In this document: positions 1-7,295 of the stretch, one piece after another
Layout: every line of letters starts with the position of its first letter
How positions within the stretch are numbered: the first letter of the stretch is position 1
Source: an uncultured Collinsella sp.
Lineage (GTDB): Bacteria; Actinomycetota; Coriobacteriia; Coriobacteriales; Coriobacteriaceae
Length of the DNA: 43,873 nucleotides
Assembly (NCBI GenBank): GCA_900542325.1
Contig: UQMY01000020.1
Span: 1 to 43,873, forward strand
Direction of reading: 5' to 3'
The notes under the pieces: model-generated
Seen by the model: only the letters and a program-made list of their open reading frames with translations
Database searches by the model: none
Told to the model about the DNA's origin: nothing
Position numbers and translations under genes: made by a program

Positions 1-53
1 GGTACCGCCTCGCGGTGACATCGTTTTTATGTCAACCTTGGTCTAACAGAGCC
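1..53. mobile_element. Partial insertion sequence end (left window edge)
   Basis: Read on the minus strand from 53 inward, the sequence begins GGCTCTGTTAGACC and continues into TTGACAT. This closely matches the 25-bp terminal repeat of the complete IS1595-like element at 23374-24910. The same 52 bases occur in inverted orientation at 43822-43873. It is therefore the outer tip of a related but distinct IS whose body lies outside the window. No coding sequence is included. Confidence 0.8.
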
Positions 54-81
54 TTGTGTTTTGGGGCATGGTTTTGGACCC

Positions 82-304
82 CGTGGTCAAAAAATGCCAA
101 ATATGAGTACTGTTGCAAAAGAGGTGTCATATTTTTCGGCCTGTTCTGAGCAAAAACGGGCTTAAAATCAATTTATATAACCCCCTTTAAAGGGCGTTTG
201 ACGGCTTTCAACCTCTTCGAATCGCTCAAAGGAGGCAATTTGCTCTCGATTTTGCTGCTACTAAATTGGTGACAGTACTCATATTTGCCACTTTTTGCCC
301 ACGA
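82..304. repeat. Non-coding element bounded by 32-bp inverted repeats
   Basis: The arm at 82-113 (core CAAATATGAGTACTGT) is matched by an inverted arm at 273-304, with about 29 of 32 positions complementary. The interior is AT-rich, has no plausible gene, and contains a small palindrome around 178-195 (CCCCTTTAAAGGG). Together with 305-399 it fills the gap between the IS end and the HPr gene. It could be a MITE-like element or a long structured RNA; the sequence alone does not decide. Confidence 0.6.
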
Positions 305-399
305 GGTGTTCAGAGGAGCTCTCGACAAGCATCTAACGCTACAATAACTACCACGTGTCTGGGTTTGCCAGCCGAATGAGCGATACCGCGGGAGGGGAC

Positions 400-648
400 A
401 TGGTCGAGTTTACAAAGACGATTAAAGATCCGTTGGGACTGCATGCCCGCCCGGTCGCGCTACTCTACGACATTATCGCCAAGCATCGTAGCGACGTGTC
501 GGTCAGCATCGGCGACCGCCATACCGATGGCCGTGACGTGATGGGCCTCATGGCGCTTTACGGCGAATGTGGCGAGGATATCGTCTTTCGCGTTTCGGGC
601 GTAGACGAGGCCTCGTGCGTCACGTCGATCAGAAACCTCTCGCTCTAA
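400..648 (+). CDS. HPr-family phosphocarrier protein with Asp at position 46
   Basis: An 82-residue protein of the PTS HPr fold, which passes phosphate from enzyme I to sugar-specific EIIA proteins in the cytoplasm. The active-site motif LGLHARP places the phosphorylatable His exactly at residue 15. The segment GRDVMGLMAL aligns with the regulatory-site motif KSIMGVMSL of Firmicutes HPr but has Asp46 where HPr kinase would modify Ser46. The ATG at 400 is preferred over an upstream GTG at 355 because GGAGGGGA sits just before it and the upstream extension does not belong to the fold. A TACAAT at 340-345 is a possible -10. The gene appears monocistronic, with a terminator after it. It may serve the beta-glucoside PTS at 21.9 kb or act as a regulatory HPr paralogue. 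Confidence 0.85.
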   Translation: MVEFTKTIKDPLGLHARPVALLYDIIAKHRSDVSVSIGDRHTDGRDVMGLMALYGECGEDIVFRVSGVDEASCVTSIRNLSL

Positions 649-655
649 ACGCAAC

Positions 656-720
656 AAGGGACTGCGGACAGTCCCTTTGTCACATCTCTAGGAGGCGCTC
701 TTTGCGGTGCCTCTTTTGTT
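656..720 (+). terminator. Terminator region after the HPr gene
   Basis: A perfect 9-bp stem (AAGGGACTG / CAGTCCCTT, 656-677) is followed by a second hairpin (GAGGCGC / GTGCCTC, 692-713) and the T-rich TTTTGTTT. The second hairpin with its T-tract fits a rho-independent terminator. The first belongs to the GGGAC...GTCCC palindromes seen elsewhere in the window. Confidence 0.6.
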
Positions 721-764
721 TCGTATGGGAAATTTTTTCGAAAACTGAATAGAGACCCTTTCAA

Positions 765-818
765 AAAAGTTAACCACATGTTAGTTTACTAAAGCGAACA
801 TAGACGTGGTTAACTTTT
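765..818. promoter_or_regulatory. Long dyad upstream of feoA, candidate iron-responsive operator
   Basis: AAAAGTTAACCAC (765-777) is repeated exactly in inverted orientation at 806-818. The 28-nt spacer contains TTAGTTTACTAA. It lies 44 bp before feoA in an AT-rich promoter region. Operator function for the feo operon is inferred from position and symmetry, and the regulator is unknown. Confidence 0.45.
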
Positions 819-861
819 ACCGCGTCGATGTTGAGGACGAACCGACGTTAGGAGCTCACTC

Positions 862-1104
862 ATGTCTTGCGGACCGCAGATGCCGGCCATGCCGCTTTCG
901 ATGGTAAAGGCGGGCGAAACCGTGCGCGTGTCTCGGGTAAAGGGCAATGAGGACATGAAGCACCACCTCAAGGACCTTGGCTTTGTCGAGGGCAGCGAGA
1001 TTCACGTGGTGAGCTCGAGTGGTGCCAATATCATCGTCACCGTGCTGGGCGCACGTTTTGGCATCGATTCCAAGGTTGCCATGCACATCATGACCGTCGG
1101 TTAG
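862..1104 (+). CDS. feoA: FeoA domain protein (first copy)
   Basis: An 80-residue protein with the SH3-like FeoA domain: a conserved glycine-rich core with HHLKDLGFVEGSEIHVV, then ARFGIDSKVAMHI. FeoA proteins are cytoplasmic partners of the ferrous iron transporter FeoB. The gene starts at an ATG preceded by TAGGAG and is followed 39 bp later by a second feoA and then feoB, so the three form one operon. The N-terminal segment of about 14 residues (MSCGPQMPAMPLSM) is longer than in minimal FeoA proteins. The two FeoA copies differ substantially, which suggests non-redundant roles. Confidence 0.9.
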   Translation: MSCGPQMPAMPLSMVKAGETVRVSRVKGNEDMKHHLKDLGFVEGSEIHVVSSSGANIIVTVLGARFGIDSKVAMHIMTVG

Positions 1105-1143
1105 TCCGCAGCATTTCATTAAAACCGAAAGGGGGACAAGAGG

Positions 1144-1365
1144 ATGAAGACGTTGGGTGATGTTAAGGTAGGCGAGAGCTCTACCATCGTCAAGCTTCAC
1201 GGTGAGGGCGCGCTGCGCCGCCACCTTATGGACCTGGGGCTCATCAAGGGCACTTCGTTCAAGGTCGTAAAGGTTGCGCCGCTCGGTGATCCGGTCGAGA
1301 TCAACGTGCGCGGCTACGAGCTTTCCATCCGCAAGGAGGAAGCGGCCGTCGTCGAGGTTCAGTAA
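1144..1365 (+). CDS. feoA: FeoA domain protein (second copy)
   Basis: A 73-residue FeoA-domain protein with LRRHLMDLGLIKGTSFKVV and a C-terminal GYELSIRKEEAAVVEV typical of the family. It begins at an ATG after the purine-rich GAAAGGGGGACAAGAGG. It lies between the first feoA and feoB; 123 bp separate it from feoB and hold a DtxR-like box, so feoB may also have its own iron-regulated promoter. The product is a small cytoplasmic accessory of ferrous iron import. Confidence 0.9.
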   Translation: MKTLGDVKVGESSTIVKLHGEGALRRHLMDLGLIKGTSFKVVKVAPLGDPVEINVRGYELSIRKEEAAVVEVQ

Positions 1366-1396
1366 GGGCTCGCGGCGTGTATTTCTGCATATAAAG

Positions 1397-1415
1397 TTAG
1401 GTTTTTCTAACTTAA
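1397..1415. promoter_or_regulatory. DtxR/IdeR-type operator candidate upstream of feoB
   Basis: TTAGGTTTTTCTAACTTAA agrees with the established 19-bp DtxR/IdeR consensus TTAGGTTAGSCTAACCTAA at about 15 of 19 positions and forms a 7-bp dyad (AAGTTAG / CTAACTT). It sits in the feoA-feoB gap, 74 bp before feoB. Iron-dependent repression of feoB is a reasonable inference; no regulator gene of this family is in the window. Confidence 0.6.
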
Positions 1416-1488
1416 TGCAGCATCTTTGAAGCACATTATCCAACCTGCGCGGAGATGACAGCGCGGGCACACAAGGAAGAAGGATTGA

Positions 1489-3819
1489 ATGGCGGATTCT
1501 CAGATCCATGTCGCGCTTGCGGGTAACCCCAACTGCGGCAAGACCACGCTTTTCAACCTGATCACCGGCGCCAACGGCTACGTTGGCAACTGGCCCGGCG
1601 TCACGGTTGAGAAAAAGGAAGCCAAGCTCCTAAGCGACAAGAACGTTACCATCACGGACCTCCCTGGCATCTACTCGCTTTCCCCCTACAGCCCCGAGGA
1701 GCAATGCTCGCGCGATTACCTCATGAGCGGCGAGCCCGATGTCGTCGTCCAGGTCGTCGACGCCACCAACCTCGAGCGCAACCTGTATCTGGCACTTCAG
1801 GTCATTGAGACCGGTCTGCCCATGGTCGTCGCCCTCAACATGGCCGACTTGGTCGAGAAGAACGGCGATAAGATCGACACGGACAAGCTCTCCAAGAAGC
1901 TCGGTTGCCCGGTCGTGATGATCTCGGCCCTCAAGAACAAGGGCATCAAGGAACTGTTCGAGCAGGTCAAGAAGTCCGCTGCTTCCAAGGGCCAGGTGTC
2001 GGAGCACAAGTTCGATTCCTCCATCGAGGACGTTCTGGACCACATCGAGAATAACCTGCCTGCGAGCGTTTCCGCCAGCAAGCGTCGCTACTACGCCGTC
2101 AAGCTGTTCGAGCGCGATACGGATGCCTGCAAACTCATCAACCTCACCAAGGAGAAGGCGGCTCGTGTGGAGCAGCTGGTCGCCCAGTGCGAGCAGGATT
2201 GCGATGACGATGCCGAGTCCATCATCACCGGTGAGCGCTATGGTGTGATCGCGCACATCGTCGATGAGTGCCTCACCAAGGCTCCGGCCAAGATGAGCAC
2301 TTCCGAGAAGATCGACCGTGTGGTTACCAACCGCATTCTGGGCCTGCCGATCTTCGTAGTCATTATGTTCTGCGTGTACTACATCGCCGTTTCCACCCTG
2401 GGCGGTACGGTGACCGACTTCACCAACGACCAGCTCTTTGGCACCGACGGTTGGTACGTGCTCGGTCAGGGCCGCGACGCCTACGATGCGGCCGTCGAGG
2501 CCGTGGGCGAGGACGCTGCCGATTCGATCGACCCGGCACAGTACGGCCCGTATGTTCCGGGTATTACCACCATGGTGCACGATGCCCTCGTGGCGGGCGG
2601 CACCGAGGACGGTGGCCTGGTCGATTCGCTGGTCTGCGACGGTATCGTCGGCGGCCTGGGCGCCATCTTCGGCTTCGTGCCGCAGATGTTCCTGCTCTTT
2701 GTGATGTTGTCCTTCCTGGAGGATTGCGGCTACATGGCCCGCGTCGCCTTCATCATGGACCGCGTGTTCCGCCGCTTTGGCCTGTCCGGTAAGTCCTTTA
2801 TCCCCATGCTCGTGTCCTCGGGCTGCGGCGTCCCCGGCGTCATGGCCACCAAGACCATCGAGAACGAGAAGGACCGCCGCATGACGGTCATGACCACCAC
2901 GTTCATTCCCTGTGGCGCCAAGCTGCCGATCATTGCCCTGCTCATGGGTTCCATCATCGGCGATTCTTCCACCACCGCCGCGTGGATCAGCCCGCTCTTC
3001 TACTTCCTGGGCGTCTTTGCCGTCATCGCTTCGGGCCTCATGCTCAAGAAGACCAAGCTCTTCGCCGGCCGCCCGACGCCGTTTGTTATGGAGCTTCCTG
3101 CCTACCACTTCCCGGCGATCCGCTCTTGGGCGCTGCACGTGTGGGAGCGCTGCTTCGCCTTTATCAAGAAGGCCGGCACGGTCATCTTTGCGTCCACCGT
3201 CGTCGTTTGGTTCCTCTCCAACTTTGGTAGCTACAACGGCGCCTTTGGCTACCTGCCTTCCATGGAGGGCATCCCCGAGGAGTTCATGGATTACTCCGTG
3301 CTTGCCATGTTCGGCAACCTGGTCGCTTGGATCTTCGCCCCGCTCGGCTTTAGCACCTGGCAGGCCACCGCACTGACCGTCTCTGGCCTCGTCGCCAAGG
3401 AGAACGTTGTCGCCACCGCCGGCTCGCTGCTCTCCGTTGCCGACGCCGCCGAGACTGACCCGAGCCTGTGGACCGCGTTTGCCGGCATGTTCCCGACTAT
3501 GGGCGCCTGCGTTGCCTTCGGTGCCTTCAACCTGCTGTGCGCCCCCTGCTTCGCCGCCATGGGCACTATCCGCAACCAGATGAACTCCGGTAAGTGGACC
3601 GCGATTGCCATCGGCTACGAGTGTGCCTTTGCTTGGGTCATCGGCCTGTTCATCAACCAGTTCTATAACCTGCTTGTTCTTGGGCAGTTTGGTATCTGGA
3701 CGGTTGTGGCCATCGTGCTGCTGGCTGCGATGCTCTTCCAGATCTTCCGTCCCATGCCCAAGCATGCATGGACCGACGAGGACGAGACCAACACCGCTTC
3801 TGCCACGGTTTCCGCCTAA
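1489..3819 (+). CDS. feoB: Ferrous iron transporter FeoB
   Basis: A 776-residue FeoB. The N-terminal cytoplasmic G domain has G1 GNPNCGKT at residues 12-19, the G3 motif DLPG and the G4 motif NMAD. A helical GDI-like linker follows, then a polytopic membrane domain with two Gate segments (including GCGVPGVMATKTIEN and FIPCGAKLPI). It imports Fe2+ across the cytoplasmic membrane, driven or regulated by GTP hydrolysis. The length is normal for the family. The start ATG follows AAGGAAGAAGG. It is the last large gene of the feoA-feoA-feoB unit, has a DtxR-like box upstream, and ends at a strong terminator; a small Cys-rich partner gene lies 205 bp downstream. Confidence 0.97.
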   Translation: MADSQIHVALAGNPNCGKTTLFNLITGANGYVGNWPGVTVEKKEAKLLSDKNVTITDLPGIYSLSPYSPEEQCSRDYLMSGEPDVVVQVVDATNLERNLYLALQVIETGLPMVVALNMADLVEKNGDKIDTDKLSKKLGCPVVMISALKNKGIKELFEQVKKSAASKGQVSEHKFDSSIEDVLDHIENNLPASVSASKRRYYAVKLFERDTDACKLINLTKEKAARVEQLVAQCEQDCDDDAESIITGERYGVIAHIVDECLTKAPAKMSTSEKIDRVVTNRILGLPIFVVIMFCVYYIAVSTLGGTVTDFTNDQLFGTDGWYVLGQGRDAYDAAVEAVGEDAADSIDPAQYGPYVPGITTMVHDALVAGGTEDGGLVDSLVCDGIVGGLGAIFGFVPQMFLLFVMLSFLEDCGYMARVAFIMDRVFRRFGLSGKSFIPMLVSSGCGVPGVMATKTIENEKDRRMTVMTTTFIPCGAKLPIIALLMGSIIGDSSTTAAWISPLFYFLGVFAVIASGLMLKKTKLFAGRPTPFVMELPAYHFPAIRSWALHVWERCFAFIKKAGTVIFASTVVVWFLSNFGSYNGAFGYLPSMEGIPEEFMDYSVLAMFGNLVAWIFAPLGFSTWQATALTVSGLVAKENVVATAGSLLSVADAAETDPSLWTAFAGMFPTMGACVAFGAFNLLCAPCFAAMGTIRNQMNSGKWTAIAIGYECAFAWVIGLFINQFYNLLVLGQFGIWTVVAIVLLAAMLFQIFRPMPKHAWTDEDETNTASATVSA

Positions 3820-3848
3820 GTCCGAATAAGGATTAGCCCCTTTTCACG

Positions 3849-3881
3849 AGCCCGGGTGTCCCAGCGACACTCGGGCTTTTT
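3849..3881 (+). terminator. Rho-independent terminator after feoB
   Basis: AGCCCGGGTGTC pairs with GACACTCGGGCT around a CCAGC loop, followed by TTTTT. It lies 30 bp after the feoB stop. Confidence 0.85.
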
Positions 3882-3935
3882 GGTGCAATGGGGGACAGAT
3901 TGCTTTGCTCCAGAAGTTAAGATGTGACGTTTCTG

Positions 3936-3977
3936 CAGATAAAACCGACCAAAATAAACCTGTCCCTTTTTGGCAGG
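3936..3977 (-). repeat. Dispersed 42-bp intergenic repeat (copy 1)
   Basis: The minus strand of this segment matches 25118-25159 at 41 of 42 positions (core GACAGGTTTATTTTGGTCGG). Both copies are intergenic and in opposite orientation. It encodes nothing evident and lies in the 205-bp gap between feoB and its small partner gene. Confidence 0.8.
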
Positions 3978-4024
3978 TGGAGAATGGGGTAAAGTAAGTG
4001 GTGGTTAACTAGAGGAGGCTTTCT

Positions 4025-4225
4025 ATGGCACCTATCGATATTGTTGTGCTGGCCGTTATCGCCATTGCGTTTGTCGCCGTGTGCGTGCGCATTTATCGCA
4101 AGGGCACCTGCGCCGACTGCGCTCAAGGTGGCGTTTGCACGGGACATTGCTCCAACAAAAAGACCTGCGCCGCACTTAAAGGCGTGGACAAAATCGCCGA
4201 AGACTTGGGTCGCGGTATTCATTAG
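4025..4225 (+). CDS. FeoB-associated Cys-rich membrane protein
   Basis: A 66-residue protein with one N-terminal transmembrane helix (about residues 4-23), a basic RIYRKG boundary, and then a cysteine cluster (CADC, then CTGHC and TCAAL). This matches the small FeoB-associated Cys-rich membrane proteins found next to feoB in many Gram-positive anaerobes. The role is unproven; a contribution to iron handling at the membrane is inferred from co-occurrence. Start ATG after AGAGGAGG. The feoB terminator and a dispersed repeat lie between it and feoB, so it probably has its own transcript. Confidence 0.8.
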   Translation: MAPIDIVVLAVIAIAFVAVCVRIYRKGTCADCAQGGVCTGHCSNKKTCAALKGVDKIAEDLGRGIH

Positions 4226-4259
4226 CCGACTGGCGTTTGAGCATATATGACTGCGGATA

Positions 4260-4298
4260 CGGCAGTTGCTGATACAATAAGTACGTTAGCAACTGCCG
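4260..4298. promoter_or_regulatory. Operator dyad overlapping a -10 box, upstream of the flavin reductase
   Basis: CGGCAGTTGCT (4260-4270) recurs as a perfect inverted copy (4288-4298). The 17-nt spacer contains TACAAT (4273-4278), a good -10 hexamer. A dimeric regulator bound here would block transcription of the gene starting at 4328. The GntR- or LacI-family genes just downstream are candidates, but the sequence does not link either directly. Confidence 0.55.
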
Positions 4299-4327
4299 CC
4301 GAGCGGCTCAAACGAAAGGAACCTTGT

Positions 4328-6277
4328 ATGGAGTCCTCTGCCTACCCGATGCTCTTTAGCCCGATCAAGGTCGGTACGACCGAGGTCAAGAACCGCGTCT
4401 TTATGCCGCCGGTGTCTACCAACCTGGCCGATCATGGCTATGTGACCGACGATTTGGTCGATCATTACCGCGCCCGTGCCAAGGGCGGCGTGGGCCTGAT
4501 CATCACCGAGGTCGTGACGGTTGAGCCCACCTATACCTATCTGCCGGGTGACATGTGCTGCTACGACGACACGTTTATCCCCGGTTGGGAAAAGCTCGCC
4601 GCGGCCGTCCACGAGTACGACTGCAAGATCATGCCGCAGCTCTTCCACCCCGCCTACATGGCCTTTAACATTCCGGGCACGCCGCGCCTGATCGCTCCGT
4701 CCTTTGTGGGCCCGTCCTATGCCCGTGAGGCGCCGCGCCCCATCACGGTCGATGAGATCCACGAGCTCACGCATCAGTTTGGCGACGCTGCCGTGCGTAT
4801 GCAGAAGGCCGGCGTCGACGGCGTTGAGGTCCATGCGGCACACGCCCATGGCATGCTCGGCGGCTTTTTGACCCCGCTCTATAACAAGCGTACCGACGAG
4901 TATGGTGGCTCGCTCGACGCCCGCATGCGCTTCTTGCTCGAGGTCATCGCCGAGATTCGCGAGCGTTGCGGCAAGGACTTCATCATCGACGTCCGTATCT
5001 CGGGCGACGAGTACACCGATGGCGGCCTGACCCTCAACGACATGATCTACGTCTCGCGTCGCCTGGAGAAGGCCGGCGTCGACATGATTCACGTGTCGGG
5101 CGGTACCACCATCAAGCGCGGCTCTGCAATTCCCGCCGCTGGTACACAGCAGGCTTCGCACGCCGCTTGTTCGCGCGAGATCAAAAAGCATGTGAACATT
5201 CCCGTTGCCACGGTCGGCCGCATCAACGAGGCATGGATTGCCGAGGAGCTGATCGAGGACGGCGCTGCCGACATCTGCATGATGGGCCGCGCCAATCTGT
5301 GCGATGCCGAGTTCTGCAACAAGGCGGCTGCCGGCAACGCCGACGAGATTCGTCCCTGCATCGGCTGCCTGCGCTGCCTGAACGGCATCATGTTCGGCAA
5401 GCGCATCTCCTGCACCGTCAACCCGGACGTGGAGCGCGACGAGGCCGGTTACGAGCCTGCCGCCGAGGCCAAGAACGTGCTCGTCGTGGGCGCCGGCCCC
5501 GCGGGCATGGAGGCGGCCTACATTGCCGCCAAGCGCGGCCATAACGTGGTGCTCGTGGACAAGCAGGATGAGCCGGGCGGCGAAATGCGCATCGCAGCCG
5601 TTCCGCCGGCAAAGCAGGAGCTCACGCGCGTGATCAAGTATCAGTACCGTCGCCTGGCCGAGGCCGGCGTCACGTGCGTCTTTGGTACCGAGCTTTCGGC
5701 CGAGGACATTCAGCGCGATTACGCGGGCTACGAGGTTGTCCTGGCTTATGGCGCCGAGCCCATCGCTCCAGCCTTTATGCAGGGCTTTAAGCAGGTTATG
5801 ACGGCTGATGACCTGCTGGGCGGCAAGGCCTTCCCGGGCAAGAAGATCGTCATCGTGGGCGGCGGCACCGTCGGCTGCGAGACGGCCGATTACCTGGCCC
5901 CGTTGGTCAACGACCTGTCGCCGGCCAATCGCGATGTCACCGTCATCGAGATGACCAAGACGCTTGCCGCTAACGAGGGCGGCGCGGGTCGCGCGGTGCT
6001 CATCACGCGCATGCTCTCCAAGGGCGTTCACGTGCTGACCGAGGCCAAGGTGACCGAGATCACCGAGGACACCATCAGTTACGAAAAGGATGGCCAGATC
6101 CACACCATCGCCGATGCCGATACGCTGGTGCTTGCCATGGGCTATCGTCCCAATAGCAAGCTTGCCGACGACCTTGCCGTGGCTGGCGTTGCCACCCACG
6201 TGCTGGGCGATGCCCAGAAGTGCGGCAACATCCGCGACGCCATCGGCGACGGCTACAAGATCGCCTGCGAGCTCTAA
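4328..6277 (+). CDS. NADH:flavin oxidoreductase, old yellow enzyme / 2,4-dienoyl-CoA reductase type
   Basis: A 649-residue, three-part oxidoreductase. Residues 1 to about 340 form an FMN-binding TIM barrel of the old yellow enzyme family, with the conserved HAAHAHGMLGGFLTP and YGGSLDARMRF. A 4Fe-4S motif follows (CIGCLRC...ISC). The C-terminal half carries FAD and NAD(P) Rossmann motifs (VVGAGPAGMEAAY and IVIVGGGTVGCETADY). This is the architecture of FadH-type 2,4-dienoyl-CoA reductases and of BaiCD/BaiH bile-acid or steroid enone reductases; the substrate cannot be told from the sequence. The ATG at 4328 is chosen over an upstream GTG/ATG because it follows AAAGGAACC and begins the domain. 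An operator-like dyad precedes it and a GntR gene follows. Confidence 0.9.
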   Translation: MESSAYPMLFSPIKVGTTEVKNRVFMPPVSTNLADHGYVTDDLVDHYRARAKGGVGLIITEVVTVEPTYTYLPGDMCCYDDTFIPGWEKLAAAVHEYDCKIMPQLFHPAYMAFNIPGTPRLIAPSFVGPSYAREAPRPITVDEIHELTHQFGDAAVRMQKAGVDGVEVHAAHAHGMLGGFLTPLYNKRTDEYGGSLDARMRFLLEVIAEIRERCGKDFIIDVRISGDEYTDGGLTLNDMIYVSRRLEKAGVDMIHVSGGTTIKRGSAIPAAGTQQASHAACSREIKKHVNIPVATVGRINEAWIAEELIEDGAADICMMGRANLCDAEFCNKAAAGNADEIRPCIGCLRCLNGIMFGKRISCTVNPDVERDEAGYEPAAEAKNVLVVGAGPAGMEAAYIAAKRGHNVVLVDKQDEPGGEMRIAAVPPAKQELTRVIKYQYRRLAEAGVTCVFGTELSAEDIQRDYAGYEVVLAYGAEPIAPAFMQGFKQVMTADDLLGGKAFPGKKIVIVGGGTVGCETADYLAPLVNDLSPANRDVTVIEMTKTLAANEGGAGRAVLITRMLSKGVHVLTEAKVTEITEDTISYEKDGQIHTIADADTLVLAMGYRPNSKLADDLAVAGVATHVLGDAQKCGNIRDAIGDGYKIACEL

Positions 6278-6329
6278 TCAATCCCCTGGCGCATGAGGGG
6301 GGCGTCTCTGCGCCATCCGATAGCAAAAC

Positions 6330-6364
6330 AGCGGTGGTGTCCCGGGTTTCGGGATGCCGCCGCT
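6330..6364 (+). terminator. Hairpin terminator after the flavin reductase
   Basis: AGCGGTGGTGTCCCG pairs (with a few wobbles) with CGGGATGCCGCCGCT around GGTTT, followed by TGCTCTT. It lies 53 bp after the stop. The T-tract is poor, so termination efficiency is uncertain. Confidence 0.5.
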
Positions 6365-6426
6365 TGCTCTTGTGATCCTAGCGACGTGAGCGCGCCCTAT
6401 TTCACCGCAACTGAGGGAATGGGGGA

Positions 6427-6437
6427 TGCGATAGTAT
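6427..6437 (+). promoter_or_regulatory. Putative -10 region for the GntR gene
   Basis: The 11-mer TGCGATAGTAT occurs here, 46 bp before the GntR start, and identically at 8402-8412 before glnA. TAGTAT would be the -10. No convincing -35 is seen. Confidence 0.35.
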
Positions 6438-6482
6438 TACGTGGTGATATTCGGCAAACCGTGGGCTTCATCCGAGGGCTTT

Positions 6483-7175
6483 ATGGAACAGCACCAGCAT
6501 TATCAGAGCCTGCAAGATCAGGCATACAACGCATTGCGCTCCAAGATCATCTATGCCGAGCTCAAGCCTGGCACGCGCCTTTCGGCGATTGGTCTGGAAA
6601 AGGAGACGGGAATCGGGCGCACGCCCATTCGCGAGTCTTTTGTGCGCCTGCGTGAGCAGGAGCTGGTGGAAACGCGTCCCAAAAGCGGCACTTATGTCTC
6701 AAAAATCAGCATGGAGCGCGCCGAGAACGCCTGTTTCTTGCGTGAGAAACTCGAGAGAAGCGTGCTCATTAAATGCTGCTCTGCCGCCACGCCCGAGCAA
6801 AAGCAGCGGCTCGAGCAGATTCTTGCCGAGTCCGAGTCGCTTGACCATCGCGAAACGCGTTGCTTTTTCGATCTGGACAACCTGTTCCATGAGACGTGTT
6901 TTGAGATTGCCGGCCGCCACATGTTGTGGGATTGGATGAGGAGCGTCAATACGCATTTCGAGCGCTACAACTGGTTGCGTATGGTGTCGCAGGATCTGGA
7001 TTGGGAGCCGATTCGTCGGCAGCATCGCCGGATTCTCGAGGCCATTAAGAAGGGCGATACCGACGCGGCGAGCTATTTGGCAGAGACGCACTTGCATCTG
7101 ATGCCCGAGGAGCAGGGCCCGGTTATCGCCTTGCATCCCGACTATTTTGAGCTGCCTAAAGACTCGGCCATCTAA
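6483..7175 (+). CDS. GntR-family transcriptional regulator (FCD type)
   Basis: A 230-residue regulator. Residues about 8-75 form the GntR winged helix (YNALRSKIIYAELKPGTRLS, then GIGRTPIRESFVRL and the wing KSGTYVSKI). The all-helical C-terminal half matches the FCD effector domain (DLDNLFHETCFEIAGR..., later HRRILEAIKKGDTDAA). The FCD subfamily usually senses small organic acids. The ATG at 6483 follows GAGGGC and begins the family; upstream in-frame codons lack a ribosome site. It lies directly after the flavin reductase and could repress it through the dyad at 4260-4298, which is inference. Confidence 0.88.
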   Translation: MEQHQHYQSLQDQAYNALRSKIIYAELKPGTRLSAIGLEKETGIGRTPIRESFVRLREQELVETRPKSGTYVSKISMERAENACFLREKLERSVLIKCCSAATPEQKQRLEQILAESESLDHRETRCFFDLDNLFHETCFEIAGRHMLWDWMRSVNTHFERYNWLRMVSQDLDWEPIRRQHRRILEAIKKGDTDAASYLAETHLHLMPEEQGPVIALHPDYFELPKDSAI

Positions 7176-7295
7176 CTCGCGCCCTTTATTAGCTGCGGTG
7201 AAATTAAGATCGTTCTGCGGCTCTGGTGGCGTAGGCAGTTCGTATAAATGCCTAAAATGGCTCAGGTTGCCGACAATTGGGAAACGGGGTGCGCT

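Noticed and set aside
1630..3765. A 711-codon open frame on the minus strand opposite feoB
   Set aside because: It is the mirror of a strongly conserved gene in high-GC DNA, has a low-complexity His/Gly/Asp-rich translation, and shows no family motif.
4286..6199. A 637-codon minus-strand frame opposite the flavin reductase
   Set aside because: Same reason: shadow of a conserved gene, with biased composition and no ribosome site.
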